In this document: in pieces, positions 25,745 to 33,709 of the stretch | Position numbering within the stretch: position 1 is the first letter of the stretch | Layout: each line of letters opens with the position of its first letter | DNA from: Arcticimaribacter sp002477625 | Lineage (GTDB): Bacteria; Bacteroidota; Bacteroidia; Flavobacteriales; Flavobacteriaceae | Assembly (NCBI GenBank): GCA_943846665.1 | Contig: OX044358.1 | Location: 1,116,001-1,180,000 of the forward strand | Direction: 5' to 3' | DNA: 64,000 bases | The notes under the pieces: model-generated | The model's input: only the letters and a program-made list of their open reading frames with translations | What the model was told of the DNA's origin: nothing | Databases searched by the model: none | Program-made: the position numbers and the translations under genes

Positions 25745-26782
25745 TTATTTTTGATTTTTAAATTTCAATACCGCTGAACGGCCTTTTTTAAAAATTTTAT
25801 TGCTGTTGTGTGTTCCTTTTCTCAGGTTTTTTTGCTCTTCAAAAGACAGTTGGATGATCTCTTTACAAGCATCGGAGCAGCAGTTTTGCATTTGTTCTTT
25901 GCAACTTTCACATTGAATAAACAACAAATGACAGGCTTCGTTGGCGCAATTCACATGGGTGTCACAAGAAGTTCCGCACTGATGGCAATGAGCGACTATA
26001 TCGTCGGTAATGCGTTCTCCTCGGCGTTCGTCGAACACAAAGTTTTTCCCAACAAACTTATTTTCCAAATTCTGGTCTTTTACCTGTCGGGTATATTCAA
26101 TTATACCTCCTTCGAGTTGGTAAACGTTTTTAAACCCTTTGTGCTTAAAGTAAGCACTTGCTTTTTCGCAGCGGATGCCTCCCGTACAATACATCAACAG
26201 GTTTTTATCTTCTTTCTGGGCTTCTAGATCTTCTTCAATAGTGGGTAAGGAATCTCTGAACGTGTCTACATCGGGAGTAACAGCTCCTTTGAAATGTCCG
26301 ATTTCACTTTCATAATGATTTCGCATATCCACACAGATGGTGTTGGGGTCTGCGAGCATGTCGTTAAAGCCTTCAGCATTGAGGTGCTGTCCTTTTTGAG
26401 TTACATCGAAGGTCTCGTCGTTCAACCCATCGGCTACAATTTTGTCTCGTACCTTGACTTTTAGTTTTAAAAAAGATTTGAGATCCTGTTCAATAGCAAT
26501 ATTCAGTCGAATGTCTTTCAAAAAAGTTACCTCATCCAAATGGGCTTTAAATTCTTCAAATCGAGGTGCAGGAACGGATAGTTGTGCGTTGATGCCCTCC
26601 TGAGCGACATAAATCCGTCCCAATACCTCTAGGGCATTCCACCTTAAAAACAAGTGGTCTCTAAAAAGTTGAGGGTTTCCAATATGGGCATATTGATAAA
26701 AGGATAGCGTGAGCCGTTCGGTTCCGGCTTCTTCGAGCATTACCGCTCGTTCCTTCGCGCTTAATTTATTGTACAGTTGCAT
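25745..26782 (-). CDS. trhO: tRNA uridine(34) hydroxylase TrhO (YceA)
   Basis: 345 residues. An N-terminal acylphosphatase-like region (about 1-110) precedes a rhodanese domain (about 120-235) with the active-site Cys in LMYCTGGIRCEKASAYF. A Cys-rich C-terminus (CHQCGTSCDTHVNCANEAC, then CESCKEQMQNCC) may bind metal. TrhO makes 5-hydroxyuridine at position 34 of tRNAs in an oxygen-dependent reaction. Cytoplasmic. A TATCTTTG -7 element lies at 26812-26819, 29 bases before the ATG. Confidence 0.87.
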   Translation of the reverse strand: MQLYNKLSAKERAVMLEEAGTERLTLSFYQYAHIGNPQLFRDHLFLRWNALEVLGRIYVAQEGINAQLSVPAPRFEEFKAHLDEVTFLKDIRLNIAIEQDLKSFLKLKVKVRDKIVADGLNDETFDVTQKGQHLNAEGFNDMLADPNTICVDMRNHYESEIGHFKGAVTPDVDTFRDSLPTIEEDLEAQKEDKNLLMYCTGGIRCEKASAYFKHKGFKNVYQLEGGIIEYTRQVKDQNLENKFVGKNFVFDERRGERITDDIVAHCHQCGTSCDTHVNCANEACHLLFIQCESCKEQMQNCCSDACKEIIQLSFEEQKNLRKGTHNSNKIFKKGRSAVLKFKNQK

Positions 26783-26811
26783 GCTATACGTGTTTAAGGT
26801 GAATGATGGGA

Positions 26812-26819
26812 CAAAGATA
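26812..26819 (-). promoter_or_regulatory. -7 element for trhO
   Basis: TATCTTTG on the minus strand, a full match to TAnnTTTG, 29 bases upstream of the trhO ATG. Confidence 0.5.
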
Positions 26820-26865
26820 AAAAAAAGAAATGCCTAAAAGAATTTTTTTAAACGCAGACCAAACA

Positions 26866-27210
26866 TTAGGTTTCTGACCAAATGGCGAGCTCATTTCCAG
26901 TAGGGTCTTTAAAGTGAAATCGCCTTCCACCAGGAAAAGAAAAGGTTTCTAAAACAATTGCTCCCCCAGCTTTTTTAACCTGCTCTTCAATTGCCTCAAG
27001 ATTCTTATGGTACAAAACAACCAAAACTCCATTTACAATGGGCTGATCGGTATACTCAAAACCCCCTGCAATTCCACTGTCAGAAAAGGAAGTATAGGTT
27101 GGGCCATAATCTGTAAAAGTCCAGCCAAGAACCCTTGTATAAAATGCTTTGATTTTTTCAAGGTCGTGAGCCTTGAATTCGATGTAATTGATGTGGTTGT
27201 CTAGTTCCAT
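26866..27210 (-). CDS. VOC family protein (glyoxalase fold)
   Basis: 114 residues, the length of a single VOC domain pair: HINYIEFKAHDLEKIKAFYTRVLGWTF at the start and FPGGRRFHFKDPTGNELAIW near the end, which carry the metal-binding His and Glu positions. Members range from glyoxalases to antibiotic-binding proteins and often are only assigned by fold; the substrate is unknown. Cytoplasmic. It precedes trhO on the same strand by 83 bases. Confidence 0.8.
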   Translation of the reverse strand: MELDNHINYIEFKAHDLEKIKAFYTRVLGWTFTDYGPTYTSFSDSGIAGGFEYTDQPIVNGVLVVLYHKNLEAIEEQVKKAGGAIVLETFSFPGGRRFHFKDPTGNELAIWSET

Positions 27211-27235
27211 TTGTCTTAATTTGGGGTTAAAAACA

Positions 27236-27412
27236 ATGGAAATGTATAAAAATTTCTGTGATCCTACAAGGTGTACTCTTCGCCACCAAGGGCTTCTATG
27301 GTTTAGCTTGCTCGTAGCGTCTACCTATTGTGTTGTTCTCTTTTTCCCTTCCGATCGAATTACTCATGTGCTGTGGCAAATCACCCTCGAAAAGAACTTC
27401 ATAAACAAATGA
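27236..27412 (+). CDS. Possible small membrane protein upstream of recA
   Basis: A frame of 58 codons from ATG 27236 that includes a hydrophobic stretch (LLWFSLLVASTYCVVLFF) and ends about 80 bases before recA. Codon composition is not convincing and no family is known; it may only be the recA upstream region read by chance. Confidence 0.25.
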   Translation: MEMYKNFCDPTRCTLRHQGLLWFSLLVASTYCVVLFFPSDRITHVLWQITLEKNFINK

Positions 27413-27491
27413 TATCTTGTTAATAAACCCTTGGGGTAGCGGTCTATTTAAAAATAAAGAAAATAGTACCTTAGCCAGAAAGATAGAAACT

Positions 27492-28496
27492 ATGGCAGAC
27501 GATAAAGCAGCGAAGCAAAAAGCGCTTCAGCTTACCTTAGACAAACTAGATAAAACATACGGAAAAGGATCTGTAATGAGATTGGGCGATTCGGCTATTG
27601 AAGAAGTAGAATCAATTTCTTCAGGCTCCATAGGTCTTGATATTGCGCTCGGTGTGGGTGGCTACCCCAAGGGTAGGGTTATTGAGATATACGGTCCAGA
27701 ATCTTCTGGTAAAACAACCTTAACTATACATGCAATTGCAGAATGTCAAAAAAAAGGAGGCATAGCCGCCTTTATTGACGCTGAACATGCATTTGACCGT
27801 TTCTATGCCGAAAAATTGGGTGTTGATGTTCAAGAACTCATCATCTCGCAACCAGATAATGGGGAACAGGCGCTAGAAATTGCCGATAATTTAATTCGTT
27901 CGGGTGCCGTTGACATTGTTGTTATTGACTCGGTTGCTGCCTTGACTCCAAAAAGTGAAATTGAAGGCGAAATGGGAGACTCCAAAATGGGTCTTCACGC
28001 ACGTTTGATGTCTCAAGCACTTCGAAAACTAACCGGCTCTATAAGCAGAACAAATTGTACTGTATTTTTCATCAACCAGCTGCGTGAAAAAATTGGTGTG
28101 ATGTTCGGAAATCCGGAAACTACTACCGGTGGAAACGCATTGAAGTTTTACGCTTCCGTACGTTTGGACATTCGCAGATCAACTCAAATAAAAGATGCCG
28201 ATGCAAAGGTATTGGGGAATAAAACCCGTGTAAAAGTTGTAAAAAACAAAGTAGCTCCACCCTTTAGAACTACTGAATTTGACATCATGTATGGAGAAGG
28301 TATCTCCAAAATTGGAGAGATCATTGACATCGGAGTAAACTATGAGATTATTAAAAAATCGGGTTCTTGGTTCAGTTACGGAGAAACCAAATTAGGACAA
28401 GGCCGCGATGCTGTAAAAACGATTTTGATCGAAAATCCTGATTTGATGGATGAATTAGAAGAAAAAATAATGGAAACACTAAAGGCTGTAGAATAG
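27492..28496 (+). CDS. recA: Recombinase RecA
   Basis: 334 residues from ATG 27492 (MADDKAAKQKALQL); an in-frame upstream extension to 27417 is not supported by the family start. Walker A GPESSGKTTL at about 65-74, the Walker B-like VDIVVIDSVAAL, loop L2 region GNPETTTGGNALKFYASVR and the C-terminal acidic domain are all present. RecA forms filaments on ssDNA, drives recombination and triggers LexA cleavage. Single gene, closed by a strong terminator at 28517. Confidence 0.98.
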   Translation: MADDKAAKQKALQLTLDKLDKTYGKGSVMRLGDSAIEEVESISSGSIGLDIALGVGGYPKGRVIEIYGPESSGKTTLTIHAIAECQKKGGIAAFIDAEHAFDRFYAEKLGVDVQELIISQPDNGEQALEIADNLIRSGAVDIVVIDSVAALTPKSEIEGEMGDSKMGLHARLMSQALRKLTGSISRTNCTVFFINQLREKIGVMFGNPETTTGGNALKFYASVRLDIRRSTQIKDADAKVLGNKTRVKVVKNKVAPPFRTTEFDIMYGEGISKIGEIIDIGVNYEIIKKSGSWFSYGETKLGQGRDAVKTILIENPDLMDELEEKIMETLKAVE

Positions 28497-28516
28497 TCTT
28501 TCTGTTAAAGTTTCTA

Positions 28517-28550
28517 AAACCCGCTCCTACTGTAGCGGGTTTTTTTATTT
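28517..28550 (+). terminator. Rho-independent terminator of recA
   Basis: AAACCCGCT at 28517-28525 pairs with AGCGGGTTT at 28534-28542 (9 bp, 8-base loop) followed by a long T-run to 28550. Confidence 0.9.
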
Positions 28551-28574
28551 TTATAGACCTCCAAATTCAGTTCT

Positions 28575-29591
28575 ATGAAAAAAAGTGTCCTTGCCGTATT
28601 AGTTACGTTCATCCTCTGCTCGTGTTCCAAAACAGAAGAAGTACTTCCAAAAGCAAACGAGGGGGAACTGTATCATCGGATTCAAACGAAATACAGCAGT
28701 ACATTCGCTGGGTTTGATCGAGTTTCTTATGACATTAACGACCCCTTATCAACCTCTTATTACAAAATAAAAGACAGTATAATTGGCTTTTGGGGAATCA
28801 GCCGTAATGTATCTGCCCTAAACTCCCTCCCCTATTTTCAGGAACTAGACCTTGGAAGCAACTATTATGTAGACCGTGAAGTTGTTTCAATTAAAGATCT
28901 TGGATCCAATCAGATAGAATATACCGTGCGTTTTGTTGAAGCAAATGATGAAGCCTTTCGCTACGCTCGTTTTATAATTGCACCTACAGACAGCATTCCC
29001 TTTTTGAATAATACAAACGACAAATTACTTCCCCTATACCAACAACAAAAATCAGGTGTTTTTTCTGATCCCATATACGGTGCAATAGATCTCTTCGATC
29101 CCTATTCGCATTTGGAGGCCTTTAAAAAAGATGCTGCCCGACATGGAGTGGATTTAAGTCATCTTACCCGTGAGGATATGGAACTCACTTGGGAGCCGGA
29201 CTCCTACACAGAGTCAAGAGGTTATGCTGTTAAGGTTTGTGATCCAAACAAACTCGGCATCGGTCTGCGACAAACCGACTGGGACGAGCGTATTGTTGCC
29301 GATTTAAATGAGTTTAGAATCAGCCTGATGTGGCACGAATTTGGTCATGCTATTTTAGGCCTCCAGCATCTATGTCAGGGAGGACACATTATGAGTGGAA
29401 GACATCAAAACCCCAAAGTAATAGAAAATGATTCGGAATGTGACAGCAAATACATCACCGTAAATGATTTGAGTTTTGGTCATCCCGACCCCTACCTTAA
29501 TTTTCAACGCGCGGTAAAAGATATGTTCGATGGATATTTTCAAACGCAATACAATTGCAGTTCTGGAAAACAAGGGGTAATCTTGGATTGA
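28575..29591 (+). CDS. Lipoprotein with a zinc metalloprotease-like motif
   Basis: 338 residues. Lipoprotein signal with Cys17 (FILCSCS). Near the C-terminus, WHEFGHAILGLQH (His254, Glu255, His258, His265) followed by a Met273 in GHIMSG resembles a metzincin zinc site and Met-turn. The third His is one position later than in canonical HExxHxxGxxH, that is HExxHxxxGxxH. The rest shows no known domain. It is likely an envelope-anchored protease; activity and substrate are inferred only from the motif. A short gene-free stretch of 24 bases separates it from the recA terminator. Confidence 0.65.
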   Translation: MKKSVLAVLVTFILCSCSKTEEVLPKANEGELYHRIQTKYSSTFAGFDRVSYDINDPLSTSYYKIKDSIIGFWGISRNVSALNSLPYFQELDLGSNYYVDREVVSIKDLGSNQIEYTVRFVEANDEAFRYARFIIAPTDSIPFLNNTNDKLLPLYQQQKSGVFSDPIYGAIDLFDPYSHLEAFKKDAARHGVDLSHLTREDMELTWEPDSYTESRGYAVKVCDPNKLGIGLRQTDWDERIVADLNEFRISLMWHEFGHAILGLQHLCQGGHIMSGRHQNPKVIENDSECDSKYITVNDLSFGHPDPYLNFQRAVKDMFDGYFQTQYNCSSGKQGVILD

Positions 29592-29598
29592 ACCGTCT

Positions 29599-30456
29599 TT
29601 ACTTTTTAGAATCTCGCACACCCATGGCAATTGGCACACCAGCCATTAGATACATCAACGGTCCATAGATGGCCGCAACGATGGCATATTCTGGTTTTGC
29701 GAGCGTAATTACAGCTAAGCTTATCGTTAGGGTACCGTTTTGTATTCCAGATTCAATAGCAATTGTAACCGCTTGTTTTAAATTCAAATTCAACCATCGA
29801 GATACAAAGTAACCCAAACTCATTGTGATACCATTCAAGGCTACTAAAATCCAAAGTGTAGCGCCAATATGCAGTTTAAATAATTCGAATTCTTTTACAA
29901 GGATGGTGATGATTACCAGAGCCAGTAAAATTGAAGAAGCGATTCGTACTGGACTTTCCATTTTGAGAGCAAAATTAGGTGCCTTCTTTTTAAGGAACAT
30001 TCCAATAGTAAGGGGAATAGCAATTACAGCAACTAGGGAAATAAAAATATCTTTTGCGGGTGGCGGTATTGAGCCCACTTCACTGTTAAAATATGCAAAC
30101 GAAAAATTAATGATCAACGGAATTGTAAAAATGGTTATCAGACTGTTGATCGCTGTTAAAGAAATAGAAAGCGGCAAATCTCCTTTGGCTAAAAGCGTAA
30201 TAATATTCGAACTTGTTCCCCCGGGACAGGCAACCAGCATCATCAGCCCAATGGCAATAAAGGGTTCTGGTTTAAAGGCTAAACAAAGTCCAAAACCAAC
30301 AAGAGGTAACAATACAATTTGATTGAACAGACCAATAAGCACTGGTTTTGGGTTGTCAGCAATACGTTTAAAATCTTGTATTGTAAGCCCTAGTCCCATT
30401 CCAACCATGATGATCATAATCGAAACGGCTAAGAAAAGTGTTGAAGCTTGATCCAT
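29599..30456 (-). CDS. Bile acid:sodium symporter family protein (BASS)
   Basis: 285 residues with about nine hydrophobic segments. GLGLTIQDFKRIADNPKPVLIGLFNQ at the start and LVACPGGTSSNIITLLAKGD (about 80-100) are the conserved BASS family motifs. Family members co-transport organic anions with sodium; many bacterial ones carry keto acids or pantoate, so the substrate here is open. Inner membrane. It directly follows plsC (6 bases) in the sigma-factor operon and meets the metalloprotease gene tail to tail. Confidence 0.82.
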   Translation of the reverse strand: MDQASTLFLAVSIMIIMVGMGLGLTIQDFKRIADNPKPVLIGLFNQIVLLPLVGFGLCLAFKPEPFIAIGLMMLVACPGGTSSNIITLLAKGDLPLSISLTAINSLITIFTIPLIINFSFAYFNSEVGSIPPPAKDIFISLVAVIAIPLTIGMFLKKKAPNFALKMESPVRIASSILLALVIITILVKEFELFKLHIGATLWILVALNGITMSLGYFVSRWLNLNLKQAVTIAIESGIQNGTLTISLAVITLAKPEYAIVAAIYGPLMYLMAGVPIAMGVRDSKK

Positions 30457-30461
30457 ACTGC

Positions 30462-31262
30462 TTATTTTTTAAGTTTTTGTGCTTTTATTTCTTCGAAAAT
30501 AACCGCTTTTTGACTGCGTTGTTTTACGTCAGAGTTTAAACCATTCAAGATAATATCACGTGTTTTTTCTTGTAATTCTTCGAGTTCATCCATGCTTTTC
30601 ACTGGATTGATCTCCGGAAACGTTTCTACGCGTAATTCGCCAGGAAAACCAAAATTAGGAGACCAAGGAAATTTTCGTTTACAATCCAAAAAAGTCATGG
30701 GAACAATCGGAATCTGATGCTCTATTGCCAGTTTAAAAGCACCTCTTTTAAAGGGGTTTAATAAAATCGTGTCGTCTACATAATTTACCTCAGGAAAAAT
30801 ACAAACGCTTCTACCCTGTGCAATTATTTTATTGGCGCGTTCGTATACCCCCCAGCGGCTTTTAGAACTACTGCGATCAACTAAAATCGCAGCGCGCTTA
30901 TATATGCTTCCAAAGAGCGGGACTTTTATGAATTCTTTTTTTCCGACAAAGACAAAGGGGTTTTTTGAAACCCGAAACATCACAAATGGATCGAGATAAC
31001 TGGAATGATTTGCAACCAAAAGATAGGAGGTTCCTTCTGGAAGAGGTTTTGCGAATTTTGTGCGAATATAAAAGCCCATCCCAATCAAGATAAAGGGTGA
31101 CCATACATTTCGAGCGATCCAATACAGGGTCGGATAACCGTTTTTATGACTTGCAATAAGTAATAGAATGGGAAAAAGCGTAATGATAGGGATTGCTGCA
31201 AGGACATAAAACCAAACCCTCCATAGCAGCAACGCTATTTTCTGAATTATCTTTAGCATCAA
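30462..31262 (-). CDS. 1-acyl-glycerol-3-phosphate acyltransferase (PlsC family)
   Basis: 266 residues with N-terminal membrane helices and the PLSC domain: the HX4D motif NHSSYLD (about residue 80), the second block VDRSS and the substrate loop SVCIFPEVNY. It transfers an acyl chain to lysophosphatidic acid in phospholipid synthesis, or acts on related lipids (ornithine, glycine lipids are common in Bacteroidota). Inner membrane. Part of the operon sigma factor / small membrane protein / PlsC / BASS on the minus strand. Confidence 0.82.
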   Translation of the reverse strand: MMLKIIQKIALLLWRVWFYVLAAIPIITLFPILLLIASHKNGYPTLYWIARNVWSPFILIGMGFYIRTKFAKPLPEGTSYLLVANHSSYLDPFVMFRVSKNPFVFVGKKEFIKVPLFGSIYKRAAILVDRSSSKSRWGVYERANKIIAQGRSVCIFPEVNYVDDTILLNPFKRGAFKLAIEHQIPIVPMTFLDCKRKFPWSPNFGFPGELRVETFPEINPVKSMDELEELQEKTRDIILNGLNSDVKQRSQKAVIFEEIKAQKLKK

Positions 31263-31314
31263 CCAAAAATAAGCTTTTAGGAGCTGCTATAAAATTTTTA
31301 CCCTACAAAACGGG

Positions 31315-31644
31315 TTACTCTGCCGAAAAATAAGAGTCTAGAGAGCTCCAAAACACCAGAGTCCCTAAAATCAAATACACTGTTTTTACTTCCAAAAAAG
31401 AGGTCTTGACACCGCCGAATAAATCCAAACCTGCCAATTCGGGTAAAAAGGGCTCTAGGCAAATGATGGTGATTAGAGCAACAAATATCCCGATGATTAT
31501 ATGCAAGGAAATTCCTTTTGGACTATACTGTGCCTGGGGCACAGGAAGTTTTTCAATTGTATTTAAAACAGTCGCCTTAAGCTCAGCTGGGGTTTTTGGA
31601 ACTTTAGTTGTTTCGAGAAGGGATTTCCAATTAGGTTCTTCCAT
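31315..31644 (-). CDS. Small membrane protein, probable partner of the ECF sigma factor
   Basis: 109 residues: a soluble N-terminus of about 48 residues and two membrane helices (IIIGIFVALITIICL and VYLILGTLVFW). Its start lies 9 bases after the sigma factor's stop, and an anti-sigma-like role (soluble N-terminus binding the sigma factor, membrane anchor) fits the layout, although it has no zinc His-Cys motif. No family recognised with certainty. Confidence 0.55.
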   Translation of the reverse strand: MEEPNWKSLLETTKVPKTPAELKATVLNTIEKLPVPQAQYSPKGISLHIIIGIFVALITIICLEPFLPELAGLDLFGGVKTSFLEVKTVYLILGTLVFWSSLDSYFSAE

Positions 31645-31653
31645 ACTGTGTTT

Positions 31654-32208
31654 TTATGCTCTTTGAGCGAATTCTTGTGGGGCTAATAAACGCTTTAATT
31701 TTTTCTTCGATCGGTGCAATTTTACTTTAACATTCGCTAGACTCAGGTTGGTGATTACGGTTATCTCTTCATAAGAAAGTTCCTCCAAATAAAACAAATT
31801 CATCACCAAGCGTTCTGAGCTTTTAAGCTGCGACAGAGCCCATTGAACTTGATTGCGTTGTTCTTCTTGATTCAATTGATCCAGAACTTCTGGAGGGGCC
31901 GTTTCTTCGTTACGTTCATGATCAAAAAATCCAAATACCCACCTCTTTTTTGCCTTCAACTGCGTCATGGCTTCGTTGTAGGTAATGCGGTAAATCCAAA
32001 CTGAAAATTTGGAAGTCCCCTTGTATAGTTTTATTTTTTTATAAATCTTAATGAACGTATTCTGTGCCACTTCATTGGCGTCATCTTCATTTTTCATCAA
32101 CTGAAACGACAACCCATAGACCCGGTCTTGATACATCTCAATGAGTTGTCCAAACAATTGTTTTTCGCCCTGCTGTAATCGATCGATGATCGACTCCGAA
32201 AGTTCCAT
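31654..32208 (-). CDS. ECF-type RNA polymerase sigma-70 factor
   Basis: 184 residues with the sigma-70 region 2 (GQLIEMYQDRVYGLSFQLMK, then DANEVAQNTFIKIYKKI and the -10 recognition helix KFSVWIYRITYNEAMTQLK) and region 4 (LKSSERLVMNLFYLEELSYEEI, then LANVKVKLHRSKKKLKRL). No other domain is present, which is typical of ECF factors. It directs RNA polymerase to a specific promoter set, with release from a partner as the usual switch. First gene of a four-gene minus-strand operon; an inverted repeat upstream is a candidate control site. Confidence 0.85.
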   Translation of the reverse strand: MELSESIIDRLQQGEKQLFGQLIEMYQDRVYGLSFQLMKNEDDANEVAQNTFIKIYKKIKLYKGTSKFSVWIYRITYNEAMTQLKAKKRWVFGFFDHERNEETAPPEVLDQLNQEEQRNQVQWALSQLKSSERLVMNLFYLEELSYEEITVITNLSLANVKVKLHRSKKKLKRLLAPQEFAQRA

Positions 32209-32245
32209 AGGTAGATTTGGTTACTTATAAGACGTAGCTGGATTC

Positions 32246-32273
32246 TAAAAAGTTACAAAAAGTGTAACCTTTT
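32246..32273. promoter_or_regulatory. Inverted repeat between the sigma operon and DUF6249-like gene
   Basis: GTTACA (32252-32257) and TGTAAC (32263-32268) with AAAAG between them, flanked by A- and T-rich runs, form an inverted repeat in the 112-base divergent promoter region. It could be an operator or a hairpin; there is no further evidence. Confidence 0.35.
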
Positions 32274-32320
32274 ATTCAAATGCTCGGTCTTAAGAGCAAC
32301 TAACCTAAAAATTACATATT

Positions 32321-32668
32321 ATGAATGAAGGAACCTTAGCCCTTTTGATCCCTATCTTTTCCGTGATCGGTGGAATTGCAATTGTCATTGTAGCAATCAT
32401 TACTGACTACAGAAAAAAAACTCAAATGATTGAAAAAGGAATGGAAATTCCGATAAAAAAACCCACTCCTTACGGAGGAATCAAGTTTGGAGCTCTTATT
32501 ATCGGAGCTGCAATCGGATTGACATTTGGTAGTATTGCTGACAACTGGGGTTTATTTGTAGAAGACGAAACCGGTTACTTTGTAGGTGTGATGCTGTTCG
32601 CCGGAATTGGTCTCATTCTTTCTTCCTTGTACATCAAGAAGGAAATTAAAAAAGAGGAAGGTCAATAA
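32321..32668 (+). CDS. DUF6249-like membrane protein
   Basis: 115 residues with two or three membrane helices (IFSVIGGIAIVIVAII near the start; FGALIIGAAIGLTF; GVMLFAGIGLILSSLYI) and a Lys-rich C-terminus. The central Met-rich basic loop (YRKKTQMIEKGMEIPIKK) matches the DUF6249 pattern. Function unknown; many such proteins sit next to ECF sigma genes. It is divergent from the sigma operon, sharing the 112-base promoter region. Confidence 0.7.
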   Translation: MNEGTLALLIPIFSVIGGIAIVIVAIITDYRKKTQMIEKGMEIPIKKPTPYGGIKFGALIIGAAIGLTFGSIADNWGLFVEDETGYFVGVMLFAGIGLILSSLYIKKEIKKEEGQ

Positions 32669-32715
32669 GTTTAGTTTTCCTAGCCATACCACCTCAATTT
32701 TTGCGCTGAAAAAAG

Positions 32716-32723
32716 TACCTTTG
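32716..32723 (+). promoter_or_regulatory. -7 element for trpS
   Basis: TACCTTTG matches the TAnnTTTG consensus, 17 bases before the trpS ATG at 32741; no TTG at the preferred 19-base spacing. Confidence 0.4.
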
Positions 32724-32740
32724 CTCAAATAAAAATTGGT

Positions 32741-33709
32741 ATGGCTAGAATTCTTACGGGTGTGCAAAGCACCGGAACCCCGCACTTAGGGAATCTTTTA
32801 GGCGCTGTTCTTCCTGCAATTGCAATGGCAGATCAACCCGAAAACGAATCTTTTCTTTTTATTGCAGATTTACATTCTCTGACTCAAATCAAAGATGGAG
32901 CTCTGTTGCGAGAGCATACCTTCAATACGGCAGCTGCCTGGTTGGCATGTGGTTTGGATACCGATAAAACCGTTTTTTACCGGCAAAGTGATGTAAGTCA
33001 GGTGGCCGAATTGAGCTGGTATCTGAGTTGTTTCTTCCCCTACCAACGACTTACTTTAGCGCATTCTTTTAAAGACAAAACGGATCATTTATCGGATGTA
33101 AATGCAGGTCTTTTTAGTTATCCCATGCTTATGGCTGCAGATATTTTACTTTACGATGCAGAAATTGTTCCCGTAGGAAAAGATCAATTACAACACCTCG
33201 AAATGACCCGAGACGTTGCCGCTCGCTTCAATAACCAACAAGGAGAAACCTTTGTTCTTCCCAAAGCTCAAATCCAAAAAGATGCTCAAATTATTCCGGG
33301 TACCGATGGTCAAAAAATGAGTAAATCCAAAAATAATACCATCAATATTTTTCTTCCAGAAAAAAAATTGAGAAAACAAATCATGGGGATTCAAACGGAT
33401 TCTACTCCCTTAGAAGATCCGAAAGATCCCGACACTTGTACTGTATTTGCGCTCTACTCTTTATTAGGATCTGAACAGCAGATATCGGATTTACGTACCC
33501 TGTACAATGCAGGAGAAATGGGCTATGGTCATGCAAAACAAGCCTTATTTGAACTGATCCTTGATTCTTTTGCTGAAGCGAGAACTAAGTTTGACTACTA
33601 CCAAAACAATCCCGCTGAAGTTACTATTGCACTTGCAAAAGGTGCTGAAAAAGCAAAGCTTATTGCTACGGATGTCATGATGCGGGTCCGTTCTAAAATA
33701 GGATACTAA
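32741..33709 (+). CDS. trpS: Tryptophanyl-tRNA synthetase
   Basis: 322 residues, the usual size for class I TrpRS. The HIGH-like signature is TPHLGN in TGTPHLGNLLGA (about residues 12-20) and the KMSKS loop appears as DGQKMSKSKNN (about residue 190). It charges tRNA-Trp. Cytoplasmic, single gene. The last four bases overlap the dprA stop, tail to tail. Confidence 0.95.
   Translation: MARILTGVQSTGTPHLGNLLGAVLPAIAMADQPENESFLFIADLHSLTQIKDGALLREHTFNTAAAWLACGLDTDKTVFYRQSDVSQVAELSWYLSCFFPYQRLTLAHSFKDKTDHLSDVNAGLFSYPMLMAADILLYDAEIVPVGKDQLQHLEMTRDVAARFNNQQGETFVLPKAQIQKDAQIIPGTDGQKMSKSKNNTINIFLPEKKLRKQIMGIQTDSTPLEDPKDPDTCTVFALYSLLGSEQQISDLRTLYNAGEMGYGHAKQALFELILDSFAEARTKFDYYQNNPAEVTIALAKGAEKAKLIATDVMMRVRSKIGY

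Noticed and set aside
27417..27491. RecA starting 25 codons earlier
   Set aside because: RecA proteins begin near MADDKAAKQKALQL; the extension is not family-like.
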